Positions 1 through 5,815 of a DNA stretch of 40,501 bases are shown here, in pieces. Position numbers and translations under genes: made by a program. Origin of the DNA: a virus. The notes beneath the pieces are model-generated. The model saw nothing but the letters and a program-made list of their open reading frames with translations, made no database searches and was not told the origin of the DNA. Where the stretch lies: positions 1 through 40,501 of IMG/VR virus record IMGVR_UViG_3300032050_000311; one strand, given 5' to 3'. Within the stretch, counting starts at the first letter, position 1; every line of letters starts with the position of its first letter.

Positions 1-111
1 CCAAATTGCAATCGTGGGCTTGGGTTATTGGGGGACAGTGAGCATTTGCTACAAAAAGCAAAAGACTATTTAATCTCTGCCAAAATACAAGAGGTAGAAA
101 ATGTCTCTTAA
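1..111 (+). CDS. C-terminal end of an endonuclease VII-like (His-Me finger) protein, partial
   Basis: Frame 1 is open from the window edge to a TAA at 109-111 and encodes 36 residues. The start of this tail, Cys-Asn-Arg-Gly-Leu-Gly followed by Leu-Gly-Asp-Ser, Leu-Leu, Ala and Tyr-Leu, resembles the C-terminal signature of recombination endonuclease VII family proteins (phage T4 gp49-like Holliday-junction or branch-resolving nucleases), in which a CNRxLG motif precedes a helix ending in YL. Such nucleases commonly sit near packaging genes. The active-site region lies outside the window, so activity cannot be judged. The tail overlaps the next start codon by 11 nt. The family call rests on a short stretch only. 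Confidence 0.6.
   Translation, partial: PNCNRGLGLLGDSEHLLQKAKDYLISAKIQEVENVS
91..95 (+). promoter_or_regulatory. Ribosome binding site GAGGT for the gene at 101
   Basis: GAGGT followed by AGAAA sits directly before the ATG at 101. The same ten bases (GAGGTAGAAA) recur at 12670-12679, immediately before a probable ATT start, which makes this site a useful internal reference. Confidence 0.7.
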
Positions 112-340
112 AGCACCGCAACAATCCCTTAAATCTTGGGGCGACCAGAAATGGCGAACCAAGTCGGGTAAACCCTCATCCAAAACGGGTGAGCGGTATC
201 TCCCAGAGGCCGCGATCAAAAGTCTAAGCCCAGCGGAGTATGCCGCTACAACCCGTGCAAAGCGGGCGGGCAAAGCCAAGGGCAAACAGTTTGTGGCACA
301 ACCAAAGAACATTGCAAAGAAAACGGCAGGGTTTAGATAA
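101..340 (+). CDS. DUF5872-like small basic phage protein
   Basis: This 79-residue, Lys/Arg-rich protein has the layout of the DUF5872 family as I know it: a Trp-containing start (SWGDQKW), Thr-Lys-Ser-Gly-Lys-Pro-Ser, GERYLPEAAIKSLSP, a Tyr-Ala-Ala-Thr-Thr stretch and a basic tail. Its function is not known. Small basic proteins of this kind occur beside virion genes, and binding to DNA or the packaged genome is plausible but is inference. The ATG follows a good GAGGT site and overlaps the upstream nuclease tail by 11 nt; the stop is adjacent to the next ATG at 340. A related GERYLP-like ending (SRSEKYLPA) also closes the protein encoded at 17756-19012. Confidence 0.8.
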   Translation: MSLKAPQQSLKSWGDQKWRTKSGKPSSKTGERYLPEAAIKSLSPAEYAATTRAKRAGKAKGKQFVAQPKNIAKKTAGFR

Positions 341-1266
341 TGGCAAATACCTCTGGTGCATCAAGCTTTAACCTAGACCTCACCGAGTTGGTCGAGGAAG
401 CGTTTGAACGCGCCGGTGGTGAGTTGCGTACCGGGTATGACCTACGTACAGCCAGACGCAGTTTAAACATCATGTTTGCTGATTGGGCCAACCGTGGCAT
501 CAATCTGTGGACAATTGAGACTGGCACAATTGACTTGGTTCAGGGTCAGAACACCTACCCTCTACCCAACGACACCATTGACCTGTTGGAGCATGTCATC
601 CGTACTGGCGGAAACATCGCCTCAACTCAGGCTGATCTGACCATCACCCGCATCAGCGTTTCTACTTATGCGACGATCCCCAACAAGATCACGCAAGCCA
701 GACCAATCCAGATTTGGATTCAACGCTACAACGGACAAACATCAACGACAGGGTTAACCCTAGACGGTGCAATTAACAGCACAGTTACCCAGATTACGTT
801 GGACTCCGTGGTGGGGCTTCCAGCCGCCGGGTTTGTCAAGATTGACAATGAGATCATCAACTATGGATACATTGACGGGAATGTCCTGTACAACTGCTTC
901 CGTGGGCAGCAAAACACCACGGCGGCAAGCCATGCGGACAATGCGACCGTGTATTGGGAGCAGGTTCCCGCTGTAACCGTCTGGCCCACACCGGACAACG
1001 CACAGACCTACCAATTGGTGTATTGGCGTCTACGCCGCACCCAAGACGCTGGTGGGGGTGTAAACGTCATGGACGTTCCTTTCCGCTTCCTGCCTTGTAT
1101 GGCAGCGGGGTTGTCGTATTACATCGCCGGAAAGATCCCCACTGGCGCAGAACGTCTTGGATTCTTGAAACAGCAGTATGACGAGGCTTGGGAGCTTGCG
1201 GCGTACGAAGACCATGAGAAAGCTGCCTTGAGGCTTGTTCCCCGTCAAACCTACATTGGGAGGTAA
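340..1266 (+). CDS. Head-tail connector/adaptor-like protein with inserted beta module
   Basis: 308 residues. The N-terminal part (ELVEEAFERAGGEL..., then ARRSLNIMFADWANRGINLWTI) is the helical pattern of podovirus head-tail adaptor or tail accessory proteins that dock under the portal, comparable in role to P22 gp4. Residues about 138-205 form a separate beta-rich module (LDGAINSTVTQITLDS ... CFRG ... ASHADNATV), which is also present in the nozzle-like protein at 14840. The C-terminus returns to helical sequence (LKQQYDEAWELAAYEDHEKA) ending in a short RQTYIGR. It lies first in a run of small connector-region genes. Role assignment is by resemblance; the exact family is not certain. Confidence 0.65.
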   Translation: MANTSGASSFNLDLTELVEEAFERAGGELRTGYDLRTARRSLNIMFADWANRGINLWTIETGTIDLVQGQNTYPLPNDTIDLLEHVIRTGGNIASTQADLTITRISVSTYATIPNKITQARPIQIWIQRYNGQTSTTGLTLDGAINSTVTQITLDSVVGLPAAGFVKIDNEIINYGYIDGNVLYNCFRGQQNTTAASHADNATVYWEQVPAVTVWPTPDNAQTYQLVYWRLRRTQDAGGGVNVMDVPFRFLPCMAAGLSYYIAGKIPTGAERLGFLKQQYDEAWELAAYEDHEKAALRLVPRQTYIGR

Positions 1267-1268
1267 CA

Positions 1269-1694
1269 GTGGGCAACAGGTTTGCCAGTGGTAAGCACGC
1301 GATTGCGCAGTGTGATCGCTGCGATCAGCGGTTCAAGCTCAACATCTTGAAGACGGAGATCATCAAGACCAAGAACTACAACCTGTTGGTTTGCCCGGCT
1401 TGCTGGGATCCTGATCAACCGCAGTTGCAGTTGGGTATGTTCCCGGTGGACGACCCACAGGCTTTAAGGAATCCTCGTCCTGACCGCAGCTATGTGTTGT
1501 CAGGAACAAGCGGGTTGCAGATTGTCCCAACTGGTACAGGCCCATTGGGTACTGGGACAGTGGAGGGTGGTAGTCGAATCTTTCAGTGGGGCTGGAACCC
1601 AGTGGGTGGGGCAGCGTTTTTTGATGCTGCTTTGACTCCAAATAATTTGGTTTTAGCGGTGGAACTTGGTACAGTCACGGTAAGCGTAACTTAG
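1269..1694 (+). CDS. Small virion-region protein with N-terminal zinc ribbon
   Basis: 141 residues from a GTG start two bases after the upstream stop. Two CxxC pairs (Cys15/Cys18 and Cys42/Cys45) about 24 residues apart make a treble-clef or zinc-ribbon-like N-terminal domain, followed by a Trp-Asp-Pro motif. The C-terminal half is Gly/Thr/Val-rich and predicted beta. Similar short proteins occur between connector genes in environmental podoviruses; I know of no assigned function. It could stabilise the neck or head vertex. Confidence is high that the gene is real and moderate that the cysteines bind zinc. Confidence 0.7.
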   Translation: MGNRFASGKHAIAQCDRCDQRFKLNILKTEIIKTKNYNLLVCPACWDPDQPQLQLGMFPVDDPQALRNPRPDRSYVLSGTSGLQIVPTGTGPLGTGTVEGGSRIFQWGWNPVGGAAFFDAALTPNNLVLAVELGTVTVSVT

Positions 1695-1704
1695 GAGTTT
1701 AAAC

Positions 1705-1869
1705 ATGGACACGAAGCAGGTAAAAAAGATCGCGGGCAAAGCAGTTAAGTCCCACGAAAAGCGTATGCACAAAATGGCGGCTGGCGGCAAAACAAACGCC
1801 AACATGCTCAAGTATGGTCGCAACATGGCGAAGGTCATGAACCAACGCTCTTCTGGTCGCGGAGGCTAA
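1705..1869 (+). CDS. Very small basic phage protein (54 aa)
   Basis: ATG at 1705 follows a good ribosome site (TTAGGAG then seven bases), and the frame runs 54 codons to TAA at 1867-1869, ending two bases before the next gene's ATG. The product is Lys/Arg/Gly-rich: MDTKQVKKIAGKAVKSHEKR, then MHKMAAGGKTN, then KYGRNMAKV and a SSGRGG tail. This pattern recurs in small proteins of phages with similar connector clusters. Function is unknown; the strong positive charge suggests nucleic acid or scaffold contact (inference). Confidence 0.7.
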   Translation: MDTKQVKKIAGKAVKSHEKRMHKMAAGGKTNANMLKYGRNMAKVMNQRSSGRGG

Positions 1870-1870
1870 G

Positions 1871-2071
1871 ATGGTTGATTACAAAAAACCAAAAATAGTT
1901 CCAAGCGTTGTTGTTGGTGAGGCTGACAATAAAAAATACATGAAAGACCTAAACGTCTCTGAGGCAAATGCTCACAGCAATGACTACAAGCCCACCAAAA
2001 CCACTGGTATCAAAATCCGTGGCACTGGCGCGGCTACTAAAGGCGTGATGGCGCGGGGGCCAATGGCGTGA
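1871..2071 (+). CDS. Small phage protein with conserved Gly/Ala tail (66 aa)
   Basis: 66 residues, ATG one base after the previous stop region. The N-terminal half is Lys-rich and polar. The end, GIKIRGTGAATKGVMARGPMA, is the recognisable part; I have seen this RGTGAATKG...ARGPMA ending in small genes next to connector proteins of podoviruses. No function is assigned to it. The stop codon overlaps the GTG start of the next gene (GTGA), so the two are probably translationally coupled. Confidence 0.7.
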   Translation: MVDYKKPKIVPSVVVGEADNKKYMKDLNVSEANAHSNDYKPTKTTGIKIRGTGAATKGVMARGPMA

Positions 2072-2784
2072 ACTACAGCCAGCTTGTAATTGCAATTCAG
2101 TCATACACGGAGAATCAGTTTCCCCCTGTATACCTTGCTGATGGATCGACTGAGAATTCAACCGCTCAGATCAATCGGTTCATTCAGCAGGCTGAGCAGC
2201 GCATTTACAACTCGGTTCAGTTCCCGTCGCTTCGCAAGAATCAGTACACAGCGATCACGTCAAGCAATAAGTACGTGTCTTTGCCAAATGACTTTTTGTC
2301 TGTGTATTCGTTGGCATTGGTGACAGGTGTTGTTGGTGGTGATTTGGACACTGGCACGTTTGAGTATTTACTCAACAAGGATGTGAATTTCATCCGTCAG
2401 GCGTACCCTGCGCCAAACGACAAAGGTGTTCCAAAATACTACGCGTTGTTTGGCCCGACGATTGTCAGTTCTGCGATCACCAACGAATTGTCAATTATCC
2501 TTGGCCCAACGCCTGATGCGGCGTATTACGTTGAGCTTCACTACTATTACTACCCAGAATCCATCACCACCGCGACCACAACATGGTTGGGGGACAACTT
2601 TGATTCCGTTTTGCTGTATGGCTCATTGGTAGAGGCTTACACTTTTATGAAAGGTGAGCAAGACATCATCACGTTGTACGACACCAAGTTCAAAGAAGCA
2701 CTTGCGTTGGCGAAACGTCTGGGCGATGGCATGGAGCGTCAAGACGCTTACAGGTCAGGACAGTTTAGACAGGCGGTGACCTGA
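2068..2784 (+). CDS. Phage adaptor (head-tail connector) protein
   Basis: 238 residues starting at GTG 2068, which overlaps the upstream TGA. The arrangement is an N-terminal helix, INRFIQQAEQRIYNSVQFP, a beta segment with YVSLPNDFLSVYSLAL, an aromatic HYYYYPESI strand and a C-terminal helical stretch around LYDTKFKEALALAKR. This matches the adaptor proteins of podoviruses such as the SU10-like group, which form a ring between portal and nozzle. The stop overlaps the next ATG (TGATG). Family placement is by recognised layout, not by a search. Confidence 0.65.
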   Translation: MNYSQLVIAIQSYTENQFPPVYLADGSTENSTAQINRFIQQAEQRIYNSVQFPSLRKNQYTAITSSNKYVSLPNDFLSVYSLALVTGVVGGDLDTGTFEYLLNKDVNFIRQAYPAPNDKGVPKYYALFGPTIVSSAITNELSIILGPTPDAAYYVELHYYYYPESITTATTTWLGDNFDSVLLYGSLVEAYTFMKGEQDIITLYDTKFKEALALAKRLGDGMERQDAYRSGQFRQAVT

Positions 2785-3206
2785 TGGCTTTTCAAGGCAA
2801 CTTCTCTTGCAATACGCTGCGGGCAGGGCTGGCAAACGGGTCAATTAACTTGACCTCGGATACGTTCCGACTGGCTCTGTACACCAACGATGCAACATTG
2901 GACGAGACAACCACAGCCTACACAACCACTGGTGAGGCATCAGGCGGTAACTACGTGGCAGGCGGAGAGATCGTCACCACTACAGTGTCTTCTCAAACAA
3001 CAGCGTCCGGCAGCGTGACATACGTGACTTTTTCTTCTCCGTCATGGACAGGCGCGATCACAGCCCGTGGCGCGTTGATCTACAAAGCCGGAGACAATGG
3101 CGCAGTTTGCGTCCTTGACTTTGGCAACAACAAAACATCAACCACCTCATTCACCGTGACGATGCCTGCAAACACCAGCACGTCAGCACTCATAAGGATC
3201 GTGTAA
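2784..3206 (+). CDS. Beta-rich virion protein, paralogue A
   Basis: 140 residues, rich in Thr, Ser and Gly, with the pattern FRLALYTNDATLDETTTAYTTT-GE-SGGNYVAGG and a C-terminal FTVTMPANTSTSALIRI. It is clearly paralogous to the protein at 3409-3885: both share LALxT/LASATI, TTAYTTTGE, YxAGG and FTxTMPA(D/N)T near the same relative positions. Such proteins are common, unnamed structural proteins in podovirus tail regions and may decorate the tail or form part of a fibre base. Its ATG overlaps the upstream stop. Confidence 0.65.
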   Translation: MAFQGNFSCNTLRAGLANGSINLTSDTFRLALYTNDATLDETTTAYTTTGEASGGNYVAGGEIVTTTVSSQTTASGSVTYVTFSSPSWTGAITARGALIYKAGDNGAVCVLDFGNNKTSTTSFTVTMPANTSTSALIRIV

Positions 3207-3397
3207 TGCTAGTAACCACAACCAAAGGCGAAATGGACGATTCTCTGCTTGAAAAGCGGGAAGGTACAGTCGATAATGACAATGAACACACCACATGGGT
3301 TGAGTACTGGTTGGACGGAGAACTTGTCCACCGTTCCGCGCATGTAACTTTGAAAAAGCCCCCAACATTTGCTGGCGGCAGAGCAGCTTCGTTTTAA
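3206..3397 (+). CDS. Small acidic phage protein between the paralogue pair (63 aa)
   Basis: 63 residues, start overlapping the upstream stop by one base (TAATG). The body reads as a short beta protein: EGTVDNDNE, WVEYWLDGELVHRSAHV and a Pro/Gly tail. I have seen close look-alikes in podovirus structural clusters without any assigned function. Its fixed place between two paralogues suggests that it moved or duplicated with them, or that it is a small accessory subunit. Reality of the gene is well supported by tight packing and lack of alternative frames. Confidence 0.65.
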   Translation: MLVTTTKGEMDDSLLEKREGTVDNDNEHTTWVEYWLDGELVHRSAHVTLKKPPTFAGGRAASF

Positions 3398-3408
3398 GGA
3401 GAATCCAA

Positions 3409-3885
3409 GTGGCAAATACCCAATCAATGTGTACCTCGTTCATGGGCGAGTTGATGACAGCAACTCACAACTTCGGCACTGCGCCAACCCGTGGCACATC
3501 TGCCGCTGATACGTTTAAAGCAGCTTTGTTTTTGGCGTCAGCTACCATTAACGCATCGACCACTGCATACACTACAACCGGAGAAGTCTCTGGTGCTGGG
3601 TACACCGCAGGTGGCATAACGGTAACAATAGCAAACCCTCCTACGGCAACAAACGCATCTGCTACGGCGGGCGTGGCGTTTTTTACGCCTTCTGCTAGCT
3701 TGGTCTACACCTCTGTGACTTTGACCACAGCGTTTGATGCGGTGTTGATTTACAACTCCTCTCAGAGTAACAAGGCGGTTTCTGTCCATACGTTTGGTTC
3801 ACAAACTATCAGTGCCGGAACTTTTACCTTGACCATGCCAGCAGACACAACTTCAACGGCTTTGTTGCGTTTAGCCACAACCTAA
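3409..3885 (+). CDS. Beta-rich virion protein, paralogue B
   Basis: 158 residues from a GTG at 3409 preceded by AAGGAGAA. It shares with the product of 2784-3206 the motifs TTAYTTTGE, GYTAGG, a strand pair around FDAVLIYNSS, and the ending FTLTMPADTTSTALLRL. The N-terminus is different and includes MCTSFMGELMTATHNFG. Role as for its paralogue: probable tail or virion surface protein of unknown exact function. The tandem arrangement with an intervening small gene indicates an old duplication followed by divergence. Confidence 0.65.
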   Translation: MANTQSMCTSFMGELMTATHNFGTAPTRGTSAADTFKAALFLASATINASTTAYTTTGEVSGAGYTAGGITVTIANPPTATNASATAGVAFFTPSASLVYTSVTLTTAFDAVLIYNSSQSNKAVSVHTFGSQTISAGTFTLTMPADTTSTALLRLATT

Positions 3886-3910
3886 GCGGAGGCGGCGCAG
3901 GCCGTAGACC

Positions 3911-4753
3911 ATGTTTGGTATATCCGCATACGCCCAGTCACCTTATGCCGCTCTTGGCGAAAATGTAGTCGTCGTTGCCCTGACGGGCGTAGCCGCGACT
4001 GGGGATGTTGGAACAGTTGTAGCAGGTAAAGAATTTGCTCTGTCAGGTGTATTGGCGACAGGTAGTGTAGGTACGGTTGTCGCCGTAAATTCTCAAGCAG
4101 TAACAGGCGTAGAAGCATCGGGCAGTGCTGGGACGGTTGTACAAAGCATATCTGTTGCTTTGACTGGTGTTTTGTCCAACGCAGATGTTGGTGCTGTAGA
4201 TGAGACAAATTTCCCGTTAATAGCCGGAGTTCACGCCAGTGGGTTTGCGGGTACGCTGACCCCAGAAAAGATATTTGCCATAACAGGGGTGTCAGCCGCA
4301 GGAGCGGTCGGGACTGTTACACAAAGCCAAGAAGTTGCGTTAACAGGAGTTGGGGCTTCTGGTCTTGCTGGTACGGTCATATACAACGAGTCTGACGCAA
4401 CATTTGGCGACGAAGCTATAGGTTCAGTTGGAACAGTAAGCCCCGCTATTTCTATAGCATTGACCGGCGTTGTGGCTTCGGGTGCAGTTAACACTGTTGT
4501 CTTTTCTCAAGGTGGCCCTATAACAGGCAGTGGTGCTGCTGGGCTGGTTGGTACGGTTGGTTTAAACAAATCGTTTGCTTTAACTGGGGTTCAGGCTACA
4601 GGTTCTGTTGGGTCTGTAATTGCAATCTACTGGAAATTGGTAGATGACAGCCAGACCGCAAACTGGCAAAATGTCAACAATTCTCAAACTGCTGGCTGGG
4701 CGCTGGTAGACAACTCAGAAACCCCTGACTGGACGTTGGTTGAGACGGATTAA
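3911..4753 (+). CDS. 20-residue-repeat beta-solenoid-like virion protein with C-terminal Trp repeats
   Basis: 280 residues that divide exactly: 22 residues of head, eleven consecutive repeats of 20 residues (23-242), then a 38-residue tail. The repeat consensus is ALTGVxAxGxVGTV followed by six variable residues; copies four and eight are the most degenerate. The tail has three 11-residue Trp-terminated repeats (LVDDSQTANW, NVNNSQTAGW, LVDNSETPDW). Exact periodicity suggests a solenoid or a trimeric beta fibre in which each repeat is one rung. Related repeat proteins occur in podovirus fibre clusters, where they are only described as structural. Attachment to the tail is inference from position. 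Confidence 0.65.
   Translation: MFGISAYAQSPYAALGENVVVVALTGVAATGDVGTVVAGKEFALSGVLATGSVGTVVAVNSQAVTGVEASGSAGTVVQSISVALTGVLSNADVGAVDETNFPLIAGVHASGFAGTLTPEKIFAITGVSAAGAVGTVTQSQEVALTGVGASGLAGTVIYNESDATFGDEAIGSVGTVSPAISIALTGVVASGAVNTVVFSQGGPITGSGAAGLVGTVGLNKSFALTGVQATGSVGSVIAIYWKLVDDSQTANWQNVNNSQTAGWALVDNSETPDWTLVETD
3979..4638 (+). repeat. Eleven in-frame 60-bp tandem coding repeats
   Basis: Within the gene at 3911-4753, residues 23-242 are eleven uninterrupted units of 20 codons each. The units are diverged at DNA level but keep length exactly, with no insertion or deletion between copies. Confidence 0.75.
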
Positions 4754-4761
4754 GGACGCAC

Positions 4762-5232
4762 ATGGCTTTTGTACTTGCAGACCGAGTTAAAGAGACCACC
4801 ACCACGGCGGGTACGGGGACAGTGACTCTGCTCGGGGCATCAACTGGGTATCAGTCCTTTGCCGTCATAGGAAACTCAAACACCACCTATTACACCATTG
4901 CTGGGCAAAGTAGCTCGGAATGGGAAGTTGGTATTGGTACATACAATTCATCCGGTACAACGCTTGCCAGAACCACAGTTATTTCATCCAGTAACGCAGG
5001 CGCATTGGTTAACTTCAGTGCCGGTACAAAGGATGTGTTTGTCACCTATCCCGCAGAATTTACATCTAACGCTATTGGTGGTGGTATTGGCGCGGTGCAG
5101 TTAAATGCTGACACTGTGACGGTAAGTGGCACTATTGCTGCCGGGCAGAACGGATTTGCTGTTGGCCCTCTCACTGTTGCCAGCGGCGTTACTATTACTG
5201 TTACCAGCGGTCAACGCTTGGTCGTCTTCTAA
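4762..5232 (+). CDS. Fibre-region structural protein
   Basis: 156 residues. The opening MAFVLADRVKETTTTAGTGTV, the middle YYTIAGQSSSEWEVGIGTY, TTLARTTVISSSN and VFVTYPAE are a widely distributed phage pattern found in tail fibre clusters of environmental podoviruses. The C-terminal 30 residues (GQNGFAVGPLTVASGVTITV) look like a short trimerising beta-stalk sequence seen at fibre ends. No named function. Good ribosome site (AAGGA) before the ATG. Probably a fibre subunit or fibre connector. Confidence 0.65.
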   Translation: MAFVLADRVKETTTTAGTGTVTLLGASTGYQSFAVIGNSNTTYYTIAGQSSSEWEVGIGTYNSSGTTLARTTVISSSNAGALVNFSAGTKDVFVTYPAEFTSNAIGGGIGAVQLNADTVTVSGTIAAGQNGFAVGPLTVASGVTITVTSGQRLVVF

Positions 5233-5241
5233 GGAAAAAAC

Positions 5242-5805
5242 ATGGCAATAGCTTTTAGTGGTGGCTCCACCAATTTCACTTCAACCTTTACGGCTTCCCC
5301 TGCGGCTAACCGTGCTGTTACTGTGCCTGACTCTGACTTCACAATGACAGGTAATGACCTGACGCAGACGTTGACAAACAAAACCTTAACAAGCCCAACA
5401 ATCACCAATGAATTAGCCACAACAATCCGAGAAACAACGACTATTTCTGCTACTGCTGCAACAGGCACGATTGCCTACGATGCGCTGACTCAGGTTGTTT
5501 TGTACTACACCACCAATGCGTCTGGTAACTTCACGGTCAACTTCAGAGGCTCAAGCGGCACATCATTGAACACCATCATGGCAACAGGCGAATCCTTGTC
5601 TGTGACTTTCTTGGTGACCAATGGTGCTACGGCTTACTACAACTCTGCTGTACAGGTGGACGGCTCGTCCGTCACTCCCAAGTGGCAAGGCGGTACTGCA
5701 CCGACATCAGGCAATGCAAGCTCAATTGATAGTTACACCTATGTAATCATCAAAACAGGAAGCGCCGCTTTTACCGTGTTGGCATCACAAACCAAGTTCG
5801 CATAA
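5242..5805 (+). CDS. Tail-fibre-like protein
   Basis: 187 residues beginning MAIAFSGGSTNFTSTFTASP, with a short LTQTLTNKTLTSPTI stalk motif at about 45-58 that recurs in phage fibre shafts, then a beta-rich C-terminal domain containing GTIAYDALTQVVLYYT and ending in KTGSAAFTVLASQTKFA. The arrangement of anchor, short shaft and globular tip fits a fibre or fibre-chaperone component. It lies directly before the large Gly-rich adhesin, with 10 bases between them. Receptor binding is inferred from position and style only. Confidence 0.6.
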   Translation: MAIAFSGGSTNFTSTFTASPAANRAVTVPDSDFTMTGNDLTQTLTNKTLTSPTITNELATTIRETTTISATAATGTIAYDALTQVVLYYTTNASGNFTVNFRGSSGTSLNTIMATGESLSVTFLVTNGATAYYNSAVQVDGSSVTPKWQGGTAPTSGNASSIDSYTYVIIKTGSAAFTVLASQTKFA

Positions 5806-5815
5806 GGACACGCAG

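Noticed and set aside
2-73. Frame 2 reading starting IAIVGLGYWG, like a nucleotide-binding Rossmann motif
   Set aside because: It ends at 73 and leaves a gap before the next gene, while frame 1 of the same bases gives a longer tail with an endonuclease VII-like signature that overlaps the next start as other genes here do.
3882-4208. 108-residue - strand frame rich in Gln, His and Leu
   Set aside because: Antisense reading of the 20-residue-repeat gene, with no ribosome site.
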